This document shows positions 24,443 to 35,466 of a stretch of 64,000 bases of DNA, one piece after another. Each line of letters opens with the position of its first letter. The first letter of the stretch is position 1. The position numbers and the translations under genes were made by a program. The notes beneath the pieces were generated by a model. That model had not been told where the DNA came from, searched no databases, and saw only the letters and a list, made by a program, of their open reading frames with translations. The DNA comes from Litoditis marina (lineage: Eukaryota; Nematoda; Chromadorea; Rhabditida; Rhabditidae): contig OZ038433.1 in assembly GCA_964036275.1 (NCBI GenBank), positions 5,249,048-5,313,047 of the forward strand. The letters are read 5' to 3'.

Positions 24443-25975
24443 ATACAACTAGTTATTGAAATTCACTCCAAAAATAGTTAGAATGAATACAATCACTCTT
24501 CAAGGAAACGTGTAGTTTTTCTTAGGGACGCACGTTCATGACAGTGAATCCTATTTTGACCAACTTCCACGGTGTACCACAGCCAAGACTCTCTTCTCAA
24601 CATACTCTTCGGGAGTTAGACCTAGATATTTGTGGGCGTGGTCAGAGGCCGTATGCAACAATATTCCGTGAACTAGATCTCACTCTGCGACCCTTAGTCT
24701 TCACACTGTCCCGTCGGAATTGTATTCCGGTGTGGAGATGTTCACAAATGCACGTCGGAAATTTCCGAAACGTGAAATGTGCCAGACCACGCCCAAAAAG
24801 TCCGCTTCTCTCAGTTTTCTATAACTACCTTCCGATATTTCTATTTGTACTTACTAAGATGTAAATCTCTAGCTATTCTCTTGCCTTTGATAACCTACAT
24901 GCTTGTAACGTGTACGATCACGTTTTATTCTTATCACATTGTTGACGTGAAAACGTGCACGCATTGGTAGTTGTACGTTTCAGTGTGCTGTATCCAAATT
25001 TAGTGTTTAGTTAGGACACGAGAGAAGTATTCGAAGCGTACGAATTACGAATTTTATCAGTCAAAAACGTGAAGTTTTGAAATGTTGATTACGTGCGTTT
25101 GTTAATTTTTTTCACGTACCATTTCGAACACACGTGCTTTACGTGACTTTCGACACTCCGAATATGTCTTTCGTACTACTCTGCTTTCCATACTCGCTAA
25201 GTTTGTTCCGAAATCTTGAATTCTGTAACTCTATATTGGATATTCGTTCAGGATACTGTTGTTGACCACATAATCGGTTTTTTTTCTTCATATTTTCACT
25301 TTTCACTTTTCTACAACATCACTTCTGTACAGTACGCTGCCGCTATTCACTTTTCAGTTTTCACTTTGCCTTCCGATTTTGACGGAAATTCTGATTCTCT
25401 ACGAAAAACACCTCCACTTTATTCATTTATCCTTGAAAATTGAATTTCAATCTCCTTTCCTGATATAAGTGAAGGTGTTTTCCGGATTCTTATAGAGTTC
25501 AAGAATACTTTCGCATTTCTTCTGTGCAGTATGGAAACGATCGGGAACAATCCCGTACTTTCAATCGTACTTTAAATCTTTCACACTGTAACAGGAAGAC
25601 ATGTGATAGAATAGACTATATTAGGGTAGTTCTCTAGACTTGTAGTCCGTATTGACAGATTCGATACAAAATGCTATTCTGGACTTCACTTGTACCTACT
25701 TTTTCACATATTGCTGATAGAATATAATTTATATTATTTCATATTGTTATTGGATAAACAGTTTGAAAACTTGTTTTGGTTGTTGAGTTGCACAGCAATG
25801 GGAATACACTCGAAGATAAGATATAGAGATGGAAAACTCATGAGAGAGTGAAACATTTGAACTGGAAATAATTGGTCATTACAACACATGCTTGGCATAT
25901 TGTTCGAACGCAGCGGCATCAAACTACAAATATAGCAGAAACGGTCTACCTGGTTTGCGGTTTTGTTTTCTATAG

Positions 25976-26172
25976 TCGTTGCCAACGGAAAAGCGGGAGG
26001 GTACTGTATATATCACTTTCCGCTGTGTAAGCACACATTTCTTTGATCCCGAAGCTTGCCGGTTATGTGCTCTAATAGCGCAGTGGTGAGCGCCTTGCTA
26101 CGAATCTTTTGCTCGCAGTTTCGATTCCGGCGAGCGACAAAAATTTATATAGTTGGCACTCACTATAGAGCG
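25976..26172 (+). mobile_element. SINE-like unit with tRNA-related segment, copy 2
   Basis: GGGTACTGTATATATCAC, then GCTGTGTAAGCACACAT, then a tRNA-like part at 26069-26138: A-box-like TAGCGCAGTGGTGAGCGC and B-box-like GTTTCGATTCC between CTCGC and GCGAG. It ends TATATAGTTGGCACTCACTA. The best-preserved tRNA part of the three copies. Confidence 0.6.
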
Positions 26173-26381
26173 ACTGTCCTGAGGTGGGGCCAAATCTTGT
26201 TCGAGTTTAATCTGGAAACACAGCAAATTTTTCGGCTGATCTTCCGCAACCAGCGGCTGAAGCAACAGAAAAAATATTCTAGAGAATTATCTCAATATTT
26301 GCATTCCATGCTGGTCTAGAAAACAGAAACTGCACACTAGAACCTTTTGGCGTCTTCAACTTACGTTCCGCACTAGTTTGC

Positions 26382-26523
26382 TATACTGTCAATTGCAGGG
26401 TCAATTGCATCCTCACGTGAAACATGTTAAACACAGCATAACTCAGAAACGGGCAATGACAAAGTGCATGATGCCTTATTAGGATGCTAACTTTACGTGA
26501 CTATTCAATTTACTTCTAGTATA
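26382..26523 (-). mobile_element. TATACTAGAAG MITE, copy 7
   Basis: Inverted copy from CTATACTGTC to TTCTAGTATA, with a short duplication (GGGTCAATTG) near its left end. Confidence 0.85.
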
Positions 26524-26762
26524 CAGTCGTATGCCAGCAGGATGAGAGATAAATAGCACAATGTTTGGAGTAGACACGGGTGGGGATAAGCATGCTAGGA
26601 GGTTCAATATTGTGACCTTAGGTGTCTGCACGATACGGAAAATGATCAGAGTGACTTTGTATTCCGTTTAATACGATCGTGAACTTTTAATTTTACAGTA
26701 TGACTTTGACATTCCAGTCAATTGTTCGTCTTTTTTCGCATCATCGGAGAGTATCTCTGGAA

Positions 26763-28062
26763 TTTGGCGGCGACTCGCCGGCGGGGCAGAGGGGTTGCCG
26801 GGATACCGCCGGCGAGTCGCCAATTGAACCAAAGCTCCTAAGTTGTCGCCGGCGAGTCGCCAAACATTTCGCATTGTCCGTGGGATCGCCGGCAAGTCGC
26901 CGAAGCCTACAATATTTTTCCATCGAGAACACCCAAAAAAAGTTTGAGTGCATTTTGTGGGTAAACTCCAACAGCTATGACAGAAATGATACCGAATGAC
27001 GACTTTTTCTTGTATAACTCATACGAACCGTGAAAAATAAACAGCTTGTCGCCGGCGAGTCGCCACTCATTTCGATGTGTTCCTCATATCGCCGGCGAGT
27101 CGCCGAACTTGGAAACCTTTGATAACACCAAGATTTTTATTCCAGTTTGTTGTGAGGTATAAACATGTGCGAGAGTGAAAAATGCGATTTGTTCGTCTTC
27201 AATAGTAATTTTGAGGAGAAGTTTGGAAACTGTCGCCGGCGACTCGCCAAGTAGCGGGATTCGATAGCTAATTAGTTGGAGCACGATTAAAAGGGAGTTT
27301 TGATCTAACAATGCTTGATAACAACTAGTATAATGTCATGATTTTAGTAAACTTTCCATCTCACTCAAATTAAGAATAGAACTTATGAGATCGCATTGGA
27401 GATCTGCCGGTGTAGTGCGTTTGGGACTTATCAGAGCAGCTGTTTAGCTATACATCCACTATAAACTAACACTCAAGTAGAGAGGTAATATGTGTTATTA
27501 TTCAAAGTATTATACATCTGTTACGGAACATACTCTCCAGTTTGGCCAAAACATATCACTTTAGGAAAACAAATAAGATTTTGAAGACAGTTTATTGCTA
27601 TCGTGATATAATCGAAAAACAGTAAGATCTTCTTCAACAGACTCGGATTTTATTCGCAATCGAATCATCACAGTTTATTTGCAATCATTAGTTAGTCCGA
27701 CCATTAGTTTGAATGCACTGGGTGCGCAATACTAAGCTCTTCGCTGCGCTTCTCAGACTGTAGCGGGATGGCCTAGGGGATGTGTGCGCCGCAGTACGCC
27801 GAAGGTTGTGGGTTCGATTTTTGAGAGTGACAAATGGATGATTAATTAAGAATATAATTGTTAAATCACGCAATTAATGTTTCTCGGCTCGTTAACACGC
27901 TAATTTACTTTTGGAAAAAAAATTTTGTCACAGAAAGGTCATTGCTAAAAAGGGAAAGAATAATATTTGGTAATTGGCGACTCGCCGGCGACCTCGCCGG
28001 CGACCCGAAAAGCGGCAACTCGCCATCAACCCCTTCCGGCGACATCGCCGGCGACCCGTCAC
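26763..28062. repeat. Dispersed TCGCCGGCGA motif array
   Basis: GTCGCCGGCGAGTCGCCAA or its reverse complement, or close variants, occurs about nine times: near 26763, 26799, 26843, 26884, 27047, 27090, 27231, 27975 and 28038. Spacing is irregular (about 35 to 750 bases) in otherwise AT-rich DNA. The core TCGCCGGCGA is a perfect palindrome. Function unknown. Confidence 0.8.
27768..27836 (+). pseudogene. tRNA-like sequence
   Basis: It has an A-box-like GGGATGGCCTAGGGG and a B-box-like GTGGGTTCGATTTT about 45 bases later, but no convincing acceptor stem. Probably a tRNA pseudogene or a SINE head. Confidence 0.4.
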
Positions 28063-29549
28063 CGAATTCCATAGATCATCTCACTCACTCCGAACGGTGT
28101 GTGGACGTACACACTAAAAAATCAAGTGAAACAAAAAAATGGTAAGCAGATACTTTGTACTCTTGTATTTCTGTTAAGACTTCAGAACACTTTAGATTGA
28201 ATTGGCCACGAAGTTTGAGAAAAGAAAAAGCTGTTTGAGTTTTGAACAGCGTACGTGAAATTATTTGAACAATTAGAGTTAGCCATTTTGAATAGGTTGG
28301 ATTGGAGCACGTTTGGGTCGGAGTTCGACTAAAAAAACTTGTTTTTGTTGTGGTTCGACTAACCCTCTCAATCTTCGTCATCACTCGCAACGGTGCAAAA
28401 GCAAATGTATTGGTTCTCCGACAAAATAAAATGTGTCTCTCAAACATAATGTTTGCTGAATCGGCCTGCGTGCAGTCAAAGAAATTGAGACGTTTTCTCG
28501 AATTGGATTCCGATTCAGCAAATATCGGTAGTTTATTGACCTTTCCTAAACTCCTGAACAAATGTTCGGCTGGTAAATGTCCCGAATTACTTCATACAAA
28601 TCACGTAGGCTGTCAATGATTCGACGTAAAACACTTTTGTTCTTCCACACGTGTATTTGTAATCAAGTGAAACACGGCGAACATATTCAAGCATCTAATA
28701 ATTCCTTGATCTTCGTGAACTTTAGGTGACCAACGTTTCACGTTAGCGTGTTAATTGTAGGCTGTACTTTGATTCACAACTGTCTCACATATACAACATT
28801 ACTGCCTTTATAAATTCATGCAACTAGGTTTACGTGTATTTCATATGGATGGGCTCATATTTCCTTCACGTTATTGCAACGTGCATATTTCCCCAGGGGT
28901 CGCCCACAGGAAGGAGACCGTTCATATATTTGTGGTCCATACTTTTTATAGTTTTGTCCCATACGTTTTCGTCGTGATAACTGATCTGAGTTAAGATCAA
29001 ACAATAACTCAGATGTTGCATTTAGCTGCAGGGTGACAATGGGGGAGCTAAGTAGCTGATACTAACTTCATGCCTGTGTCGGGTCTCCAAGAGGTAGTGT
29101 ACCAAAAGCAACTCATAAGTCAGATGATAAGCCTGTTAGCTCACTTCAACCTCGGGTAACCAACATCCCAATTCCGTCCTGGTAAGTGACTATTAATAAC
29201 TTTCTCCCACTTTCGAGTTCTCAAAAAGTAGTCGACCAGTCGAGGTAAACAGACGAATCACACGTCATTCCCTCGCGTGTAAATAATCCGCTGCGCGCCG
29301 GCATGGTGGTGGCCACACCTCCCAGGCCCAGCCGATCCTCACCGATTATCGATCTATCTATGAAATAAGCCTATTTCCGATTGTATTGTGTATCGTTTTA
29401 CTTGAAATGAACCCGTTTCCAAGTTGTGAATTTCTGAGGGAAATGATCCTATTTTCCACCGTATTCTGATAATTTTCTGCGTGAAAAAGCCCATCTCCAA
29501 CCGTATTTTGATCGTTTACTTTAGTGTATGTTTCCCGATCCCGCTGTGT

Positions 29550-29620
29550 TTGTAGTTCGATCCTATTGCTTTTCGGTCGAAATGCGTTACTTATTATAGG
29601 TGTATCGAGATCAAACTATA
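29550..29620. mobile_element. TGTAGTTTGATC fold-back MITE
   Basis: TTGTAGTTCGATCC and GAGATCAAACTATAG are inverted, 71 bases apart, with the family's CCCGCTGTGTT flank. About 60 bases upstream of the gene B start codon. Confidence 0.7.
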
Positions 29621-29682
29621 GCAAAAACTTGGTCCCTCCTTGTACGTGAAATAAGTTCACCGCTTCATGATCATTTTCCGAG

Positions 29683-32600
29683 ATGAACAACGGAAAAACT
29701 ACCCGGAAATGTGCCGTCTGTGGCGACACTCCCGCTAAGGTGAGATATGAATCTGAACTGGCGTCAATTACTCTAAGCTACAATCTGATGAAAGTTCACA
29801 TTAGGGTTGTTAAAGTCGAACTCGAGACTCGACTCGAAAAAACTCGAAAATATTCGAGTCGAGTCGATCTCGAAACTCGAAATTTCTCAAAACTCGAAAA
29901 CTCGAAATTTTGAACTCGATTAACAACTCTCGTTCACATGCAGGAACATCCGAGTTGAACCTACGACTCTTCAAACATGTACTATTTTTCTACGAAGAAA
30001 ATTATTGGCGCTGAACACGCATTTAAAACAAAGTTAAGTCTACGCATAACATCAGCAAGAGCTGAGGTTTTGAACTACGAGCTAACAAAATACCATCTCT
30101 ATTGTTTTCGAAAAGGCTCGGTTGTATTAGGTTCACTTTAGATTCGAAGTTATTTGATGAACTACTGTATTCGTTGATTGTATGAACTCAACATGAGTAA
30201 CGCTGTCAGAAACGGACTTTTGTTGTTCAGTGTCGTGTTTCACAAACAGTATGTTAATCCCCTAGGTTTCCAAAACACTGTGTGTGAAACTGTAATCGGA
30301 ATAGTATTGGGCACAATTTCATACAAATTTTTCCGTACTTTTCAATACTTATTAAAATATATGTTCGGTTAATTGGATTTCAAATACCGATGTTAGATGT
30401 ATCGCAAAATATCGAGTTCTGCATCAAACTATTCATCCTATCACCCACAAATTGCCACTCAATTTGGTGGATAAACTGGATTTGGCGCGCATTTTTTGGC
30501 CGATTTGATCAAAATGAGGGTCAAATAACAGAGCTGAACTCAATGAACTGGATGAATGCGTGAAACGTGAAAGAGACATTTTCTAGAAAAAGACGTTTTC
30601 ATTATGTCAGTTTGCGGTAGAAGTTGATGGATGCTCCCTCTTGTCCAATTTCCTCTTATAAATTTTACAGTTAAAAAGTAATTACTAACAAGTGTTTTCC
30701 TAATCATATCAATTTTTCGACAGAACGTAGACTAAGCGCAACGGATAACTTTTAAAAGGAAGTGAAAAGAATTGTTCTGACGTTATGAAAGAGAAATAAA
30801 TGTACATGTTCCATGCACGTACACATACTTTTTAACGACATTGCTAGGAGTTTTTTTTCGAAGATTTCATTCCCTTCACACTTCCAGATTCACTACGGCG
30901 TGCTGGCCTGTTTCGGGTGCAAGGGTTTCTTCCGGAGGGCCGTGAAAGACGGAAGGAACAAATACGTTTGCCGGTTCGAGAACAACTGTCAGGTTACCAA
31001 AAGTAAGGAATCATCAAATTTATAATTAATTTATCAATAAACAGGTGGAAAAAAATCAGAGCAACGATGTTTAGTTTGGAAAGTTGTTAAATAATAATTA
31101 ATTCTTATAAGAGATGGAATTTAGTCTGTTTCCAGTAGAGCGAAATTCCTGTCGATACTGCCGATTCAGAAGATGTTTACTGGTTGGAATGAATCCGGAC
31201 TGTGAGTTTAGCTGCCTTTTACTCGGTTTTGCAGACATTTTTGAACTGAAAGTGTAGGACGACCGATGGATTGGTATGAAAATGGTGAAGAAGGAAGTAT
31301 CAGCTAGTTCTTTTACTGGTATAAACTCCCACTGATATTATAACACGTCACCAGCTAGAATTTTGGAAAGGTTTGAACGAGTGACTTCCGTTCATATTAC
31401 GGTTTTCTTCACACCTATAAGTAACACATTTTGACCAAAAACGGAAGGGATTGAACTACAAACACAGGAGGATCGGGAAACGTACACCTATGTCCTAATA
31501 CTAAGGAAAAGATCAAAATACGGTTTGTAAAATGAGGGTTTGGAAACCGTTCTGTTGATTTGTGTAATGTAATTACATTGTCTCTATTACTTTGTCCCTA
31601 TTACTTTACACATAAATAGTAAATTAGACAGTTGGCGAGTCATATTTTACCTAATAAACTTTGCCCCTATCAATTGGCACCGAATACTGTCCATAGGAGA
31701 AGGGTATGCTCCCGGTCCGTCGATAGCTCAGTTGGTAGAGCGGAGGACTGTAGATTCGCAGATATCCTTAGGTCACTGGTTCGAATCCGGTTCGACGGAA
31801 TGTTTTGCATTTTATTTGCAAACTTGAAAAATAATATAATTAATACTTTGTTTCCATGGCCTTACATAAAAACAATGAATTAGTCATAGTTTACCTTTCA
31901 AATGTTGAATAAACATTGCCATAAACGATAAATTTCGGGCTAAAAGTGTAATTTTCATGGATCATTCTTCAGTTGTGCGTCCCGACCGTGAGGAGACCCG
32001 TCAGAACGAGAAGCAGCACAAGGTTATCGGGAGGACGAAGTCCGGTCTGAGCCGCACCAACTCGAATAGAGCGGGAGAGACGGACCACTGGTCCACACTG
32101 CTCACAAATACTCAAAGGTAGGAATTGTTTGGCTGTGTTTGTAGTTTGAACCCCGTGTTTTAGTCGTATTCCGACTGTTCTGTTTATAAACTATAAACTA
32201 TAAACTGATCAAACTACAATTCACATTATTTACATATTAAATTCGAGGTAGAGTTTCACTTTTGGTTGGACAAAGTCTATAAGGCGTACTGTAAATTTGG
32301 ATGTTGAACAAAATACGATTTATCTCACTGGGAAATGACATTTATCATTGAAATTTCAGAAACATGCTGGCCAACCTGAACAATCTGGAAACACAAATAC
32401 AGTCAAGAGACAACAATTTCGAGGGAGTTGCCGAGTTTTCTCTGAAAAGTCTGATTGCCGATCGATCGCTGGCCAGAAAGACACAGGTTCGAGTACATCT
32501 TAGGCCGTATGTAACAACATTCCAGTGATTGTTTTTGACACACCTTACTTTGAAAATGAACATGTTTCATTGCTCTTTCAGCAATAAAACATGTGCATTG

Positions 32601-35466
32601 TGCATGCCGCCTATACACAAACTCAGCAGAACAGAGTGAAGAGCGAGAGACGCAGAATGGAATCTGGAGCATACAGTTTTTGTTCAAAAAAGTCTTGTAG
32701 ACGCCTACACTATCAGTTTCTCAATGTTCATTCGAACAAGTAAGTACATCAGTTTTTGAAAGAAGATGACACTCATTTTAATCAGTGCCATCTGTGTTTT
32801 TTAGAGATTCATCATCTGTAATTCAGAACTCGACCGGCCGCTCCACCTCGTTCGGTACAGATTTGATGGGTATTGATCGAATTGTGTCCTCCATTGACTT
32901 CATTGACGGGTTTCTTTGTTCTATCGAGAATGATCACAAGAAACGCGTTTCTGTTGAAGATAAGGTTGGTGGTTACAAATATAGTTGTTCATCTTTCCAA
33001 TCGATCAACTATTTCGAACGCAGAGCAATTGCATCGTTCAAAAGTTTAAATGATAAAAACGTGTACAATTGTACATCTATATTATAGATCCAACGTTACT
33101 TCAGAAAACGCATGAAAAGACATTCACCATCTGGCCTACTTACCATCATTCAAATGTTTCAGTGTTCTCTTATAAGTGACACTTTCCTTCCCCTCGCCCT
33201 CATCGATTCGGTGGCTCGTCTCTGTGCGGCACAGTCTTCCAACTTCTCAGAGGACTTCGCAAAAGCACAGAATGTAACCAACTTGTGAGTTGATATTACG
33301 TTACGGAATATGTAGATTAGCAAAACTTTTTCTCCTTTTTCATCATACGAATGAATGGATCTATACGAGAAACCAGGAAGCAAGTTAATACCCTAGAAGT
33401 CGCTGTAATAGTCACAAAAAATAACAACTATCTTCAATGAAAATGCTTTTTTTTTCGATAATTTAATGTACTTCCTAATACAAATTATAGTTCATGCCCT
33501 CTACTTCTTCCAGAAGTTTCGTGTTCACTGCCAATTTCAACCATATTTGCGAGAGTTTCAAGAAGAAGCCCCTCTCTCCCATGGAGTTCACGTTGGTTCG
33601 GGCTCTCCTTGTTTGCTCGGCAGGTAAGAGAACGATCTTCAACCCTGAAGCGTTGGAAAATACATTTACGTCGTAAAACTGGTATATTTACTACTTTACT
33701 CTGTTTGACTTGTTGTATGTAGGTTGATTTGTTGAATTACCGCTTTGCTCTGGTAGACACCGTGTGATCTGTACAGCTCAAACTACAATACATATATGAT
33801 CATCTGCTACATTATTCTCAACAAATTCAAACACTTTGAGAAGTTCGGTAAAGTCTTTTTTTTTCGTTTCTAGAACAGAGTGTCATTTACCCAAACAAAA
33901 TAATAACCCTACGTATTGTCAAATACAGCCTTTCTTCTAAAACAGGAAAGGAGTTGTTCCTTTCGCAATTTTGAATGGGCCAGTTCTATATCTCTTCAGA
34001 TCCTTCCGTCCTTTCCAACCTACTCGGCGAAGAGCTGAGTTCCACCAGAGACTCCCTGCAGGAACTACTTTTCCGAGTCATCAAGCTGTCACGAAAAATC
34101 CCTTCTTCCACTGCTGCCACCTCCATGGCCAACATGATCTCATTCATCCACCAGGCAAGAGTGAGTGTTAATTAGGATATTGTGGCTATTCTGATCAAAA
34201 CTTAGTTTAATATAGATAACCTATCAGTAATTGAGATTGAATATGATCTCATTCATACATCCGGCTTGAGTGGGCTGAGAGTAGAAAATGATAGGTATTC
34301 TGGTGTAAAAGCACATAAAAAGAAAAAAAATGATTTAGAATATTGGTACAAAATTGTAGTTTGATCTCGTTGCTTTTCGATCAAAGTTCGTGAATGATGT
34401 CATGTATTGAGATCAACGTGCAGTTTGGTCACTCCCTTTATATTCAGGCTCTGTCTCGAAGTCTTCATGATTCACTGAGTACCACCTACCCTCGAAACCA
34501 CAAGGCCTCGTTCCCCTTCAACAAGATAATTGGCGATATTCTCCACCCGGAGATGTCCGACCTCGTGGCCGAGTTGTGTAGAAGTCGCTCCAACTCTACA
34601 GTACCCACCATCACCTTCTCGCCGCCCGCCCTTTATTCAACCGAGACGTCAACTGACACGGGTGAGCGACAATTTACTGGAATGAAGACGAGTCACGAAA
34701 ATAGGCAGTAACACCAGCACTAGTGCAATTAATGATTGTTCCATCTACAACATGAAACTTTTTAATACGATAAATTTCGCGGGCAAAAGATCGCGGATGG
34801 AAATTGTGTCTCTTGCAAGATTTGTTTGTAGAGTTTTGTCATTAGTTACTTATATGTACATTGGTTTTATCAATACAATTAGGTCATTTCAAACCAAGTA
34901 TTATTAGAGTGAATTTTAGAAACAAAGTTTAGATAGGATAAGTTTTCAGTTTCTTCCGCTCCCTTTACGTGTCGGAATCCGTCAGAGCATTCGTTCACCG
35001 CGCCGCGACCGGTTAGGCCGACGGCCCTCGGCTTCTGCTCCAAACTACCATTGACGCTGACCAAGTCGATCGAGGTGGGATATACGTTGGCGTAAACACG
35101 TTATGAAATAGATTTGAAAGATCGACATACTAATTACGAATTTCGGGGTTGAAACTATTTTGAGTGGTACCTCTACAACTCGTCACCCAAAATATTTCAA
35201 ACAATAACTCACGGTTGATATAGTGGGGGTACAGTATTTAGAAAACCACATTGAACAGTAAAAATTTTTTGTACGGCCTATTCTATTCGTTTTTACTTTA
35301 TTCCTAATGTTCAATTCAGGAGATGTTGCGTGCCCCCGGCATGGGAGATGACCAGATGAACCGGCCGTTGTCTTCCGACTGGGCCGACGGGCTCCGGTTG
35401 ACGCCGGTATTCAACCGGGACGTCGTCGCCCAATTCTTCCCAGAACTCTCCGGAACATCAATGTGA
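29683..35466 (+). CDS. HNF4-type nuclear hormone receptor, tandem paralogue (gene B)
   Basis: Second predicted nuclear receptor, same strand, 5.2 kb downstream of gene A. Exons: 29683-29739, 30888-31002, 31136-31201, 31973-32117, 32360-32506, 32805-32964, 33163-33284, 33514-33623, 34000-34160, 34448-34661, 34950-35074, 35320-35466. Phases close on 522 aa plus TGA. The DNA-binding domain starts at residue 10 ([10 protein letters not shown]), with P-box [10 protein letters not shown], then [13 protein letters not shown] and VRPDRE. The ligand-binding domain is about residues 160-420 and is more diverged than in gene A; the AF-2 position reads [12 protein letters not shown]-terminal Ser/Thr/Pro-rich tail of about 90 residues follows. 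The exon 5/6 junction is the weakest: GTATGT at 32507 fits the next exon's phase, while the nearer GTTCGA at 32487 does not. The start ATG has only nine residues before the first zinc-binding Cys and lies just after TTTTCCGAG, so an upstream exon cannot be excluded. A tRNA-Tyr gene lies in intron 3. Confidence 0.88.
29806..29935. repeat. ACTCGA-rich simple repeat in gene B intron 1
   Basis: At least ten ACTCGA or TCGAGT hexamers in 130 bases, in both orientations, partly as GAGTCGAGTCGA. Starts about 70 bases after the exon 1 donor. Confidence 0.85.
31717..31799 (+). tRNA. tRNA-Tyr (GTA) with a 10-nt intron
   Basis: The acceptor stem CCGTCGA (31717-31723) pairs with TCGACGG (31792-31798), followed by discriminator A. 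The A box lies in TAGCTCAGTTGGTAGAGC and the B box is GGTTCGAATCC. The anticodon stem GAGGA pairs with TCCTT around the loop CTGTAG, giving anticodon GTA at 31750-31752. A 10-nt intron (31754-31763) sits after position 37, the canonical place for tRNA-Tyr introns. It lies in intron 3 of gene B, in the same orientation, and has an internal RNA polymerase III promoter. It looks intact. Confidence 0.95.
32138..32219. mobile_element. TGTAGTTTGATC fold-back MITE
   Basis: TTGTAGTTTGAACC and GATCAAACTACAA are inverted. The interior contains three copies of CTATAAA. Begins about 20 bases after the exon 4 donor of gene B. Confidence 0.7.
33715..33790. mobile_element. TGTAGTTTGATC fold-back MITE, diverged
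   Basis: TGTAGGTTGATT at the left and CAGCTCAAACTACAA at the right, in gene B intron 8. Confidence 0.5.
34354..34427. mobile_element. TGTAGTTTGATC fold-back MITE
   Basis: TTGTAGTTTGATCTCG at the left and GAGATCAACGTGCAG at the right, ending 20 bases before exon 10 of gene B. Confidence 0.6.

Larger units (their letters stand above)
24443..29682. other. Intergenic region between genes A and B
   Basis: No supported exon. It holds a SINE-like unit, a MITE, a tRNA-like sequence, one fold-back element and a 1.3-kb zone with a recurring TCGCCGGCGA motif. No canonical AATAAA was seen shortly after the gene A stop codon. The promoter of gene B presumably lies in the last 1-2 kb. Confidence 0.65.
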
